Below are positions 1 to 9,336 of a stretch of 30,244 nt of DNA, piece after piece. The position numbers and the translations under genes are program-made. The DNA lies in contig FMBT01000206.1 of NCBI GenBank assembly GCA_900095095.1, positions 1 to 30,244 of the forward strand. Reading direction: 5' to 3'. The first letter of the stretch is position 1, and every line of letters starts with the position of its first letter. The DNA is from Fragilariopsis cylindrus CCMP1102 (taxonomy: Eukaryota; Bacillariophyta; Bacillariophyceae; Bacillariales; Bacillariaceae). The notes beneath the pieces were generated by a model. The model made no database searches. It saw only the letters and a program-made list of their open reading frames with translations, and was not told where the DNA came from.

Positions 1-329
1 TATAAATTGAGATTGTAGTGGTAATGCATTAGGAGGTGTTGCAACAACACGTCCATCAGCTGTTGTTACTGTAAGAACAACTCCAGGTTGCAAAGCAGTA
101 CCTATAATTTGTCCAGGTTGGGGTGCATTTCCACTATCTGCATCGTAGTAGTTTCGAAGTGATCCAGTAGCATAACTACTAGCACCGCGATTTGTAATGG
201 AACGTCCAGTAAAGAATTCAACATGACATATAAGACACAAACAAGCGCACTTAATGGACCCCCATCCTCTCTTTTTCTTCCAATCTTGAATGCCTTTTCC
301 TTGATATATATAGTATCAACTTGGATCAT
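1..329 (-). CDS. Partial unknown protein, 5' end only, with an apparent frame break
   Basis: The gene is cut by the left edge, so only its N-terminal part is visible. An ATG at 329 opens a frame beginning MIQVDTIYIKEKAFKIGRKR, which runs to a stop near 102. From about 300 down to position 1 a second frame on the same strand is open and looks more protein-like: it contains FFTGRSITNRGASSYATG and, further on, GVVLTVTTADGRVVATPP. Going from the ATG frame to this one needs a -1 shift, or an intron I could not define, somewhere around 180-290. I do not recognise the family. The start is supported only by being the first ATG after an AT-rich leader. It is divergent from the plus-strand gene at 585, with a shared intergenic region of about 255 nt. 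Confidence 0.4.
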
Positions 330-584
330 GATTGTTTGAAACTGGTGAAAAGAAATGGGATGGGCTTAATTAATAAACCGTGATTGATTTGATTCATTTT
401 ATTCGACTAGCTCGACTGTATTTGTGTTTGTGGCCCTTCATTTTTTTATAATTACAATATTAAAATACTTGAAGTAGCACATACAGTACTACGTACATCA
501 TTGATGCAGATACTTGTACTGTATTGAATAGCTGCAGTCTCGTTTCATAGAGCCATCGAAAGAGAGAAAGAGAGAGAATATAGT
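330..584. promoter_or_regulatory. Divergent promoter region
   Basis: This is the non-coding gap between two gene starts that point away from each other. It holds two copies of the 7-mer TACAGTA/TACTGTA (482-488 and 517-523), which recurs in other gaps of this window. A GA-rich leader (AAAGAGAGAAAGAGAGAG) ends just before the ATG at 585. No TATA box stands out. The regulatory role is inferred from position. Confidence 0.3.
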
Positions 585-1685
585 ATGTCTACCGAGCAAC
601 CTAATAGTAAAGGACGTGACAATGACAACCATCGGTTAACACTACAACCCAGACCATCATCATTATTGTCACAAGATCAAATTGATCAATTATTGAAGGT
701 TATGACAACGACTACAACAGCAACAGCTCCGACATCGTCGTCATCATCTTCTTCATCTTCTTCTCATCAAACAAAATTGGCAAAATTGAAAGGACGCGAT
801 GTGTTAATACCATTCAATAAAATTGCTTTTTATGAAGGTGAATTAAATCCTGAAACAATACTAACACAATCAACAACAAAGTTGGATACTAATGATGATA
901 ATAAAGTGACGAATGTAGGGGGAAACAAAGGTGATGTCGACGACGATGGTGGTGGGGGTGATGGTGAAGTAGAAATTGTATACGTAAATTTAACAACGGA
1001 AACGACAGCATCGACTAGCAGTAGCAGTAGCAACTGTGATAATAATTTACATCGGATGACTGTACCTGATACAATAAATTGGTTACGATCATCGTCATCA
1101 TCATTAAAGTCAACGTCAAAACCAAAACCTAAGCCAACTTCAACTTTAAAGCCAAAAGAAATAAATGTTGATGGTCGCGAAAACAAAATTCCTCAAATAG
1201 GAGAGACGATGATGGTGGGGGTTCATCAGGTGCTCCTATTCCTTCTGTTAGTGTATTTAATATTCAAGAAGAATATACTGCTGATGGAAAATGTGTTTTC
1301 GGTAAAGCTGTGGATTTATCTGCAAGAATTCAACATGTGTAAGAATTTCAATCCATCGTTCAAGTCCATGTCGTCGTTATCCACAACATCGTCAGCGAAG
1401 AAATATTCCTACAGACTACGAAGAATACTGCAAAAGGATTTACATATGACAATTGATATTTCAACCGCATCGCCAACAACAACAACAGCAACTCAAGGAA
1501 GAAAGACGAGATCAACACAAGAAATAAATCACACAAACCATAGCCTGTATGATGAATATTCAAAAGATATTGAAGTATTACTTAACTCATTACAGTCTAC
1601 TGACTTTGTTGGGACTATTGATCCAAAATTTCATTCACACTATGTTAGTGATGAATGTTTAAACACAAATTCAAATGCAATATAA
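585..1685 (+). CDS. Low-complexity protein with a prefoldin/URI-like motif; reading frame disturbed
   Basis: The uninterrupted frame codes for 366 residues from an ATG preceded by a GA-rich leader. After a Ser/Thr-rich N-terminus (helix SSLLSQDQIDQLLKVM) comes GRDVLIPFNKIAFYEGEL at about residues 69-86. This resembles the beta-hairpin entry of unconventional prefoldins such as URI/RMP, which bind RNA polymerase subunit RPB5 in the cytoplasm. VEIVYVNL at about 128-135 could be the next strand. After residue ~205 the annotated frame turns into atypical sequence, while the -1 frame (about 1200-1340) reads FNIQEEYTADGKCVFGKAVD, which looks genuine and then stops at TAA 1340. The real product is therefore probably frame-shifted or spliced between 1186 and 1210 and again near 1340. 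The family call is tentative; a degenerate gene is possible. Confidence 0.45.
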   Translation: MSTEQPNSKGRDNDNHRLTLQPRPSSLLSQDQIDQLLKVMTTTTTATAPTSSSSSSSSSSHQTKLAKLKGRDVLIPFNKIAFYEGELNPETILTQSTTKLDTNDDNKVTNVGGNKGDVDDDGGGGDGEVEIVYVNLTTETTASTSSSSSNCDNNLHRMTVPDTINWLRSSSSSLKSTSKPKPKPTSTLKPKEINVDGRENKIPQIGETMMVGVHQVLLFLLLVYLIFKKNILLMENVFSVKLWIYLQEFNMCKNFNPSFKSMSSLSTTSSAKKYSYRLRRILQKDLHMTIDISTASPTTTTATQGRKTRSTQEINHTNHSLYDEYSKDIEVLLNSLQSTDFVGTIDPKFHSHYVSDECLNTNSNAI

Positions 1686-2325
1686 TAACAGAAAAAATAG
1701 ACCTATAATTTGTAACATACTGTAATAATACTAATAATTTATATTTACATCATAATCAAAAATAAATCTTCTCTCTACTACAGTGTTATTAGAACTAACT
1801 ACACGTGTAGTAACTAGCTAGAATATTAAAGCATAGTACGGCGATCTTTTCTGTTCTCTAGTTAGATATATGTAGTAGGAAATCACTGCAACTTTTACAG
1901 CGCGTAGTACTTGTGCTATTCCCTTCGGTGTAATCTGCTGTCAATAGCATACATGGAGCACTACTACTTACTAGGCATAATATATATATATATATAATAC
2001 GGTATATAAATAGAAGCAGTGTAGTAGTATTCACCTAATGTGTAACATAATAGTCAGTATCTTGTTCTGGATAGTAATAGGTACTAATTGTCGGTCATGC
2101 AGAACCAGTAGTAATTTTAGAAAGCGTCTTACGAAAAACGCACCCAATCCATAAGTACAAATACTGAGGTGTGGCTACCAAAATAGATGAAAAAAAGGGG
2201 GAAACAACGATATATGATATAAGGATTTTTTTGCTTGCGGAACGTGGTATGCACACAAATTCACACACGCATTCAACACACAATAACTGAATATGAATAT
2301 TTCCTTCCTCTTACCTAGTATCAAG
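1686..2325. other. Convergent intergenic region
   Basis: These 640 nt lie between two convergent genes. They contain AT-rich 3' flanks, one TACTGTA at 1718-1724 and a (TA)8 run. I see no gene here; the 62-codon frame on the minus strand has no protein-like features. Confidence 0.5.
1981..1996. repeat. (TA)8 microsatellite
   Basis: Perfect TA dinucleotide run in the convergent intergenic gap. Confidence 0.9.
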
Positions 2326-4500
2326 TTACATAGTTGGGAATGGTTTTGTATCATTATCAGTATATGTTCTTCTCCAACGTCTCATATTACGCCCGTATGG
2401 ACTATCCCGTGATCGTAATTCTAATGATATGTCTTGTTGATTTATTGTTAAAGTGTTCTTAATATTGCCATTCTGATTCCCATTCACAGCGGTATTACAA
2501 GTACTACTACCATTCGCATTCGACTTAGTTGCTGTTGGTTCTTGTGGTTCCATTTGTAATTGCAAAATTGGTACGGGTGGTAAATTATTTAAATTATTTG
2601 GAAATCCTTGTTTATAAACATGGTATCCCAATCGTTCTAACCAACCACAACCATCACCACCCCTATCACCTCTGCCATGTCTCCTGTTGTTGTTATAACT
2701 ATCATCAAAATCATGAATATCACGTAATAGTTGTATGGATGGGAATATTCCAGTACGTAATGATCGACCAATACTAGGATGGCTGCTACCATCACTGCTA
2801 CTATTACTACTAAAATTGTTGCTCATACCGTTGCTGATGATGCCACCATTGGTATCGCCTGCATCATCAACACCAGTAATAATGCTGCATCTACCATCAT
2901 CATCATCATCACCATTAGATACCGTAGTAGGAGCATCAGCCTCAGCATCAACGCTTGTGCCACCAGTAGCAGTAGTTTCCGATAACGATGCATTCCCAGC
3001 AGAAGTTGCTTTTGTTGTTGTTGTTGTTGTTGTTGTGGATGATGATCGATACCCATATCGATAAGATGATGACAATGATGATCTTCTGGTTACTTCCTCA
3101 AGTCGATTCTTCCACCAGTTTTGTCCTTTACTATTACTATTACTATTACAAGTAAACTGCAATATACGATGTAATTCATCTTTTTGATTAATAATCAGAT
3201 CTTCATATCGAACAATGAGAAGAGGTATACTATTCTTTCTGCAATGATACCAATAATAATCTATAAAGTCATACCATACTTGTAATATTTCATGACGAAC
3301 AAATTTAGTATAAAATTCTCGATGAAATTCAGTAATAGATGGTATAACTTTATCCGTATGTGTATTAGTTAAATTCAAATTCCAATATGAATCAATTGCA
3401 TCAAATGGATTCCTTACAAGTAGTATAACACGATTGGCATCGTATGTAGTACAGCCTATTCGTTCTGGCCAATGTGTCTTACATATTGATGGTGATGATA
3501 ATAGTGAGTTGTTATTCGAAGTAGTAGTAGTAGTAGTAGCAGCAGCAGCAGTAGCAGTGGCAGTAGTTGAAGGTGATAGAAAAGGATTATTGTTTGATAT
3601 ATTATTGGATGATGATGGTGATAAGCCTTCACCAACAAAGTATGGTGGTTGTTCAGCTAATGCTCTTGATAGTGTCCGATCAGGACGTGTATCACTTGAT
3701 GTTATATATCCTGTTATTGTTTCTAAAAGAGATCTAAGTAATGTATTCCCCGATCGCGGATACGATGCTATTATTGTTGTACCCATTTTAAATAATTGTT
3801 GTTGTGGATTATCATTATTATTATTACTGTTTGAGTTGGAGTTGGAGTATGATGGATCATTGTAAAATCGTAACAAAGGTGGATTCATTACTATTGATAA
3901 TCTACTACTTTGATGATGATCATCATCATTGTCATTGCCATTGCCATTGTCATTGCCATTGTCATTATTATCAACGTTGTCGTCGTCGTCGTCAACACCA
4001 GCCGTTGCCACAGTTTCATACCATTCCTTTTCAGCGAGATGATATGTTGATGTGTCTGTTAGTGTTATCGGTAAACTTCCAATGCTACTAGTAGTCGTAG
4101 CCTTGTTATGCCGATTCTTCTCACGCTCATTTCTTAGATGTCGTATATATAACCGTCTTGTATTTAAACGATCTAATCTTGTTGATGCATCTGGGATCAT
4201 ATTCACAGTATCTTTATTAACAAATTTATATCTGTGTTTGTTCTTCTTGTTTTTGTTATTCTTTGTGTTGTCCTTAATTCTAAATAATGGCAGTATAGTA
4301 TTTGTCCAATATTGTTTTTGACACAACAGAAATGATGTACCATCGTATTCATTCAAATACGACAACACAATTGATAAACATTTCAATCCTAATACATTTT
4401 TGATATTGATATTGATATTGAGATTGAGATTTTTGTCAATTTTGAGGTTATTGTGGTCACCTTCATTATGTTCAGTTTTTATTGCTGTTTTTGCTGGCAT
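2326..4500 (-). CDS. Sulfotransferase-family protein with long low-complexity inserts
   Basis: This is a single-exon frame of 724 residues. Sulfotransferases move a sulfuryl group from PAPS to a carbohydrate, protein or small-molecule acceptor. The PAPS 5'-phosphosulfate loop is clear: ASYPRSGNTLLR at about 245-256. The 3'-phosphate-binding segment is VRNPFDAIDSYW at about 362-373, and IVRYEDL at about 429-435 is the usual following strand. The core continues with WLERLGY near 620 and a basic C-terminus (GRNMRRWRRTY). Residues 36-75 form a hydrophobic helical segment (LGLKCLSIVLSYLNEYDG) that could be an F-box-like or membrane-associated element; no clear signal peptide precedes it. Asp/Asn, Ser and Thr runs at 168-200, 218-235, 295-335 and 485-570 swell the protein well beyond a typical 300-400-residue enzyme. 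The substrate cannot be deduced. Confidence 0.8.
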   Translation of the reverse strand: MPAKTAIKTEHNEGDHNNLKIDKNLNLNININIKNVLGLKCLSIVLSYLNEYDGTSFLLCQKQYWTNTILPLFRIKDNTKNNKNKKNKHRYKFVNKDTVNMIPDASTRLDRLNTRRLYIRHLRNEREKNRHNKATTTSSIGSLPITLTDTSTYHLAEKEWYETVATAGVDDDDDNVDNNDNGNDNGNGNDNDDDHHQSSRLSIVMNPPLLRFYNDPSYSNSNSNSNNNNDNPQQQLFKMGTTIIASYPRSGNTLLRSLLETITGYITSSDTRPDRTLSRALAEQPPYFVGEGLSPSSSNNISNNNPFLSPSTTATATAAAATTTTTTSNNNSLLSSPSICKTHWPERIGCTTYDANRVILLVRNPFDAIDSYWNLNLTNTHTDKVIPSITEFHREFYTKFVRHEILQVWYDFIDYYWYHCRKNSIPLLIVRYEDLIINQKDELHRILQFTCNSNSNSKGQNWWKNRLEEVTRRSSLSSSYRYGYRSSSTTTTTTTTKATSAGNASLSETTATGGTSVDAEADAPTTVSNGDDDDDGRCSIITGVDDAGDTNGGIISNGMSNNFSSNSSSDGSSHPSIGRSLRTGIFPSIQLLRDIHDFDDSYNNNRRHGRGDRGGDGCGWLERLGYHVYKQGFPNNLNNLPPVPILQLQMEPQEPTATKSNANGSSTCNTAVNGNQNGNIKNTLTINQQDISLELRSRDSPYGRNMRRWRRTYTDNDTKPFPTM

Positions 4501-4518
4501 TATTTTTATAATGACGCT

Positions 4519-4570
4519 TCTCTCTCTCTCTTTCTTTCTTTATTTCTTTCCTTCTTTCTTTCTTTCTTTT
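4519..4570. repeat. CT / CTTT pyrimidine tract
   Basis: Runs of CT followed by repeated CTTT units. On the minus strand this is a GA-rich stretch just upstream of the ATG at 4500, so it probably lies in the promoter or leader of the sulfotransferase gene. Confidence 0.8.
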
Positions 4571-4848
4571 CGATGGAATGGGATGCGTTGCGTCTTCAAA
4601 AAGAAAAGCCAAATTCTGCTCTGCTTTCTTTCTTTCTTCTATTCCTTTTTTTCCTTTCCCACAAACACATCCAACAAAAGCAACACAGCAGCAGTTTCTT
4701 GTAGAGGGAAAATGTATGTAGTGCAATCTTGAACCCGGCTCACTCAGCTTTTAGATAATGCAGAGGCAGACGACAAGTTAAATGGTTGACAACAAATAAA
4801 TCAAAACTGAATAAAATAAAAACAGTCAAAAAAAAGAAATCAGCAACA

Positions 4849-4974
4849 ATGGCGCGCCGTCAAATTATAAAACCGCGATACTTAGCTAGGGCTAGAATAA
4901 TGAGTTTAAGTGTGAATGACAGGCGGAAGTCTGTAAGACTGCACGGCCAATATGCGACAAACAGATCATCATAG
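4849..4974 (+). CDS. Possible small basic protein (41 aa)
   Basis: ATG in a favourable context (CAACAATGG) opens 41 codons beginning MARRQIIKPRYLARARIMSL, with many Arg/Lys and no low-complexity runs. That is unusual for this window. An A-rich leader precedes it. I recognise no family, and a frame of this length can arise by chance, so this is only a candidate small ORF in the gap. Confidence 0.15.
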   Translation: MARRQIIKPRYLARARIMSLSVNDRRKSVRLHGQYATNRSS

Positions 4975-5710
4975 TTCTGGAATAAAAACCACGCCATCTG
5001 TTGGCGAAAATCAATCAGCTTAAGAAGAAATAGTGAGTTCTAGCTAGAGTTCTTCTTTCTATATAATTATTTAATGAGAAATAATTACTTCTCAGATCGG
5101 CGAAACTACTAGTACGCACAAGCTGTCTATCTTGATTTTTTTGATTGATCCGGTTCTGTAGCTTGTGCCCATCACATCACATCACATACAGACAGCAGCA
5201 TTCTAGTTGCGATTTGGCCACATCAGTTGTGTCATTGCATTGTACACGAAAAATCTTGTTTTAGTCTTCTTGTTTACGTGCACAGGCAGTGTTCCTTCCG
5301 ATTACAGCCATGTTCTTTCTCGTCGAGTTCTCGTTTTTATTATATCATTTTGCTTCGCAACATCTTTGTTACGGTATAATATGTGTATTCACCTTCTTCA
5401 CGTGGACAAATCATAGTTATCGTTGCAAACCGAATCCATAACATCATAATTTTCGATTTACATAAAACACACAAGCATCAAGCAAAGTACAACGAGATAA
5501 AAAAAAAGCTTTCTTCTTTCCCTTTTTGAATATACCCTGCAATACCTGTATTCTTCTCTCTATTTATTCCTCTATCTGTTGACAGGACAAAGGCAACGTA
5601 ACAGCGCAACAACGCTACGCAAAAAAGAAGAAAAACAATCATCCCAACATCATTCCAACTGAACGCTCAAAAACAGAAGGAGAACATACATCACAAAATC
5701 CTACGCCAAG

Positions 5711-7048
5711 ATGCCTCCTCAACAAGCTATCCTGCACGATTATCACGGCAACGATATACTTGATGTCGATGTTGATGGACATCGCGAACACCACATCGTG
5801 ATGTTATGTAAACTCCAAGAACACAAAGAAACGAAAAAAGCTGCTCATCTTTTTGATTTACTCGATGAAGAACAAGAAGTATCAGAACCAGAAAACGAAA
5901 CGAACAACAATGAGAACACGAACTCGAAGAAGATTCAAGACGAAGGAGAACAACTACAGGAAGCTCATGTTGGTAAAAGCCCTACTACAATTTGTGATAT
6001 CGTAACGATACAGGAACCGTTGTTGATGAAGGCGCCTAAACTAGTAGTTTCGGATTATGATAAAGAACGTGAATGCGAATTCGAAACAAGTAGTACAATC
6101 ACTACAACGACACCAGAACCGTCGCCATATTTTGCTGGATTGGAATACGAAAACGGAGAACAAGAAGAAAGTAACAATGAAATGGAAGGATATTGGTATT
6201 GTGGTAAAGGATTTAAAAAGACGATACTTGAAACTATATCCGAAAAACACGTAACCTTCTCTGGAAAAATTATAAGGAATAGAAATGATGGACGTGTCGT
6301 TTCTGTATTAGATGCAATTGAAGTTACAATGATTCCTCATGTATCGGAGTTCACCAAGGAACAAAAATCATCTATGTGGTATACACGTAAGGAAATGATG
6401 AAGATGAAACAATTAAGTTTAGAAACTGCAAGGAAAATATCAAAATCAAATCATACAGAATTATATTGTCGTTTCTTCTTAAGAGGGCTTGAAAGACTTG
6501 TGGACTATCAAATCAATGAAACAGGACAATGTAAAACCAGTAATCGACGAAAAGTAGCTGTTACTGCTGTCTTAAAAGAACAATACAATCAGCGTGTAGA
6601 TTGTTTAAGACAATATGGTATGATGTTTAGTGGTGTACAAAATTTAAAAACACTCAGAAGTGTTTACACAAAGTGTGGTAACACCGAACAAAGTCTAATA
6701 GAAGCACAACAATTAGCAAAACAAGATGAAATGCATGCCAATGACTGTTCAAAAGAGTTCTACCAAAAATTAAATAGTATAAATAATAAGAATGATGATT
6801 ATCATCATCATTATCATCACCATGATGATAGCGATGATGATTATCATCCTTGTTATCATCATGACAACGACAATAATAATAATGATGACAAAAATATCGC
6901 CGCCAAGATCAGGAATTTCAAACCAAATATGGTATTAGATATACTTGGTGTAAATACTGTCCTGCAAGCGTTGATATCACCCCTACCCTTTGTGGAAATA
7001 CGACAAAAAAAGGACATATTTTTAGGTATGGGTGAAGACTGTTTTTAA
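5711..7048 (+). CDS. Diatom/stramenopile-type hypothetical protein
   Basis: A 445-residue single-exon frame. After an acidic N-terminus, residues ~180-350 carry a pattern I recall from a widespread family of uncharacterised diatom proteins: VTFSGKIIRN, then IEVTMIPHVSEFTKEQKSSM leading to the WYTRKEM signature, then a helix ending CRFFLRGLERL. After that come basic residues (SNRRK) and a helical stretch AVTAVLKEQYNQRVDC. The C-terminal third has a His/Asp/Asn run (about 360-395) encoded by CAT/GAT repeats, followed by a conventional tail (AAKIRNFKPNMVLDILGVN). No signal peptide or membrane segment is visible. The function of the family is unknown to me. The start is the first ATG after an A-rich leader. 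Confidence 0.75.
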   Translation: MPPQQAILHDYHGNDILDVDVDGHREHHIVMLCKLQEHKETKKAAHLFDLLDEEQEVSEPENETNNNENTNSKKIQDEGEQLQEAHVGKSPTTICDIVTIQEPLLMKAPKLVVSDYDKERECEFETSSTITTTTPEPSPYFAGLEYENGEQEESNNEMEGYWYCGKGFKKTILETISEKHVTFSGKIIRNRNDGRVVSVLDAIEVTMIPHVSEFTKEQKSSMWYTRKEMMKMKQLSLETARKISKSNHTELYCRFFLRGLERLVDYQINETGQCKTSNRRKVAVTAVLKEQYNQRVDCLRQYGMMFSGVQNLKTLRSVYTKCGNTEQSLIEAQQLAKQDEMHANDCSKEFYQKLNSINNKNDDYHHHYHHHDDSDDDYHPCYHHDNDNNNNDDKNIAAKIRNFKPNMVLDILGVNTVLQALISPLPFVEIRQKKDIFLGMGEDCF

Positions 7049-7539
7049 AATCCCTATCATTCCCATCCCATAATTATACTATTGTATACTATGATTATTG
7101 CATTTTTGCGCATTACATATAACGTCACGTATACTATAAAACGTTTTACATCCAAATATTAAATAATATAGATATCATTAAAATACATAAACAGCCTACA
7201 ATTGTACCTACAGTACTAGGACTACAGTATGTTCTATCTAGTCCTAGCAAGCTAAACGAACACTTTTAAACAGGAACGCGCGCACGGATAAACTCGACTC
7301 AGACTCGACTCATTGGACTCGACTTAGATTTTTTGATTACCAGATGGATCATAAGATCTTTCCGTTGCCAAGGCCAAGCAAACACAAGAACAAGCAAACA
7401 TACTGAGTACAGCAACAAGCATCGGTCACGACGAAGACAAAGCATCAACCCATCATCACAACATCAAAATCAAATACATTGTATACAAAAGCCTTGTATA
7501 TTTTCTTAAATAAACCAAACACGCTACAACATAACAATC
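7049..7539. promoter_or_regulatory. Intergenic region upstream of the thioredoxin gene
   Basis: A 491-nt gap between two plus-strand genes. It contains TACAGTA at 7209-7215 and 7223-7229. It also has three close copies of (G/A)ACTCGACT at 7291-7299, 7302-7310 and 7316-7324, about 220-250 nt before the ATG at 7540. The CA-rich sequence just before the ATG is probably the 5' UTR. Regulatory function is inferred. Confidence 0.35.
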
Positions 7540-8723
7540 ATGGTGTTATTATCATTCCGAGGACTACTCGTCACTGCTGCAGTTGCCTTTGTTGCATGCA
7601 CTGTTGCTGTTGTTCATGGATGCACATCACCATCACCGTCTCAACTCAAGACTTGTGGTAACAACCACAGCAACAACAACAGTAATTTATTATTTGGTAT
7701 TCGTTCAGAATCGAAGAAAGTAGCATCAGCTTCATCGATCGTTCTTATTAATGGAATATCAAGAGGCGGAGAATTACACGAACCATCAACACTTAAGGAG
7801 GTTAATGATTTAGTAACACGAGCTGGTATTCAAAATAAATTAGTTGTAATTGATTTTACAGCCAGGTACGTTTTGTTTCGTTTCGTTCTACTTGTATTCA
7901 GTGTACGAACAACAACAAACTTTTTTTGACCAACGATGCGTCTATCTCGTCTACAACTATGAACACGTTTTGTTTTCTCTTGTTCTTTATTTTCTAAAGT
8001 TGGTGTGGTCCTTGTCAACAAATTGCACCTGTATATAAACAAATGGCTGATGAATTTGGAAATGAAGAAGTTGTATTTTTGAAAGTAGATGTTGATGAAT
8101 GTCCCGATGCAGCCGCAAAATATAGCGTTAAAGCTATGCCAACATTTGTAAGTTCTGTCTTTTGTTTGCTGTTGTTGTTATCGTATTATTGTTGTTGTTG
8201 TTGTTGTCGTCGTCGTACTGTATTTTATTTACGATGATATCAATTCTTTACTCATTCAATTCTTGACACGTTTATTGATTCATATTCGGGGGATCGTTGT
8301 ATTTCCCTTCTTGCTTTTATCTCATTTTTGACGACTGAATTGATACCGGAATGATAATATGTTATAGCTCCTTATTAAGGGTGGTCAAGTTGCTAAAACA
8401 ATCTTGTAAGTCCCTATTGCTTCTCGTATTTTCCATCCATTTTTCAAGTTATGGTAATGTTATTGCTTAGTGTGTAATGCACTGGATTGTAATTATTTAT
8501 CTATTCTATGATATTTACAATGGAAATACATTTGATTTATTTATGTTTTGTATTAATATATTATTATTATTATTTTTGTTCTAATTTTTCTTTTTCTTTC
8601 TTCCTGCTCACAAACAAAAAATCCCATTATATCGTTTCAATTGTATATCTTCATTTTATATCTTCATTCCGAAGGGGAGCGAATATACCAGAGTTAAAAA
8701 CTGCAATTGATATGTATAAATAA
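7540..8723 (+). CDS. Thioredoxin with N-terminal signal peptide (4 exons)
   Basis: Joining 7540-7865, 8000-8147, 8368-8405 and 8675-8723 gives 186 residues in one frame. Introns start GTACGT, GTAAGT and GTAAGT and end AAAG, ATAG and GAAG. The protein has a hydrophobic N-terminus (residues ~8-27, ending VVHG) that looks like a cleavable signal peptide. A linker of about 60 residues follows, then a full thioredoxin domain: [18 protein letters not shown] with the redox pair Cys111/Cys114, VFLKVDVDE, the cis-Pro loop AMPTF (155-158) and a C-terminal helix [11 protein letters not shown]. Thioredoxins reduce disulfides in partner proteins. The presequence implies the endomembrane system or plastid; the typical ASAF motif is absent. 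The WCGPC motif itself is created by splicing exons 1 and 2, which strongly supports the gene model. Confidence 0.92.
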
Positions 8724-9336
8724 ACAAAAGTAACAATGAACGAAAGACGCATGATATAAAATGCTAAGTGAAGCTACTAAATATATGAATAACGATGTTT
8801 TTAAAATGGTAAACATGCTAATATACTTTTATACATAATATTACATAACATGATATAATCGCCCAAACACAAATAAATGAGTTAGCTCGGAGTGGTATTT
8901 TCCCACTTCATAGGGATTTTTTCTTTTTATGTTATCATCTGTTAGGTAGGACTACAGGCAGGTCTATTCTCTGTAGTAATCTCGTTTAATTGCAAAACAA
9001 AGCAGTATGAATGTTCCTGTGCCATCAACACCCCCATACAGTACAGTAGATTCGATGTCCTCGTTCAGTAGAAAAATAAGAATTTAGTGAAGGACGGACG
9101 GACGGACGGGTGTCTCAAAACTAATTTTCTACTACTGTACAGCCCTTTTCTTTACTACTGAAGTACTCATGTACTGTACGGCAAGACGAAAAAAGTGGTT
9201 GACAACAACAATTTAAAATTCGAAAATTACTCTGTTCAAAGAGCATGAATGAATCGAATCGAGTGATGAAGAAATGGAGTAAGATGAAAATCAAGAACCC
9301 GTCTTATTGCGGTATTCAGCCTATCAGTTTGATAGT
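8724..9336. promoter_or_regulatory. Intergenic region with a cluster of TACWGTA motifs
   Basis: About 610 nt between two plus-strand genes. It carries four TACAGTA/TACTGTA copies (9037-9043, overlapping 9042-9048, 9133-9139 and 9172-9178) and a short GGAC tandem run at about 9092-9109. All motifs lie 160-300 nt before the proposed ATG at 9337. I see no gene here. Confidence 0.35.

Larger units (their letters stand above)
4501..5710. other. Large divergent intergenic region
   Basis: About 1.2 kb separates the minus-strand sulfotransferase start from the plus-strand start at 5711. The side next to the sulfotransferase is a pyrimidine tract, that is, a GA-rich leader on its own strand. The rest holds one short basic ORF at 4849-4974, listed separately. 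Around 5207-5416 there is an open frame with no protein-like character. The last 200 nt before 5711 are A-rich leader sequence (AACAGAAGGAGAACATACATC) fitting a 5' UTR. Confidence 0.45.

Noticed and set aside
830..1186. 118-codon minus-strand frame
   Set aside because: Reverse reading of the Ser/Asp-rich repeats of the plus-strand gene; no independent protein features.
3434..3865. 143-codon plus-strand open frame
   Set aside because: Antisense to the sulfotransferase motif region; Val and Ala runs mirror coding repeats on the other strand.
4720..4760. TTGAACCCGGCTC-like string considered as a tRNA T-arm
   Set aside because: No matching acceptor, D or anticodon arms at the right spacing.
5207..5416. 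69-codon open frame in the gap upstream of 5711
   Set aside because: No protein-like pattern and no splice or leader support; likely chance.
4783..9208. Shared 13-mer TGGTTGACAACAA at 4783 and 9196
   Set aside because: A single shared 13-mer is expected by chance in 30 kb of AT-rich DNA, and the two sites have no other similarity.
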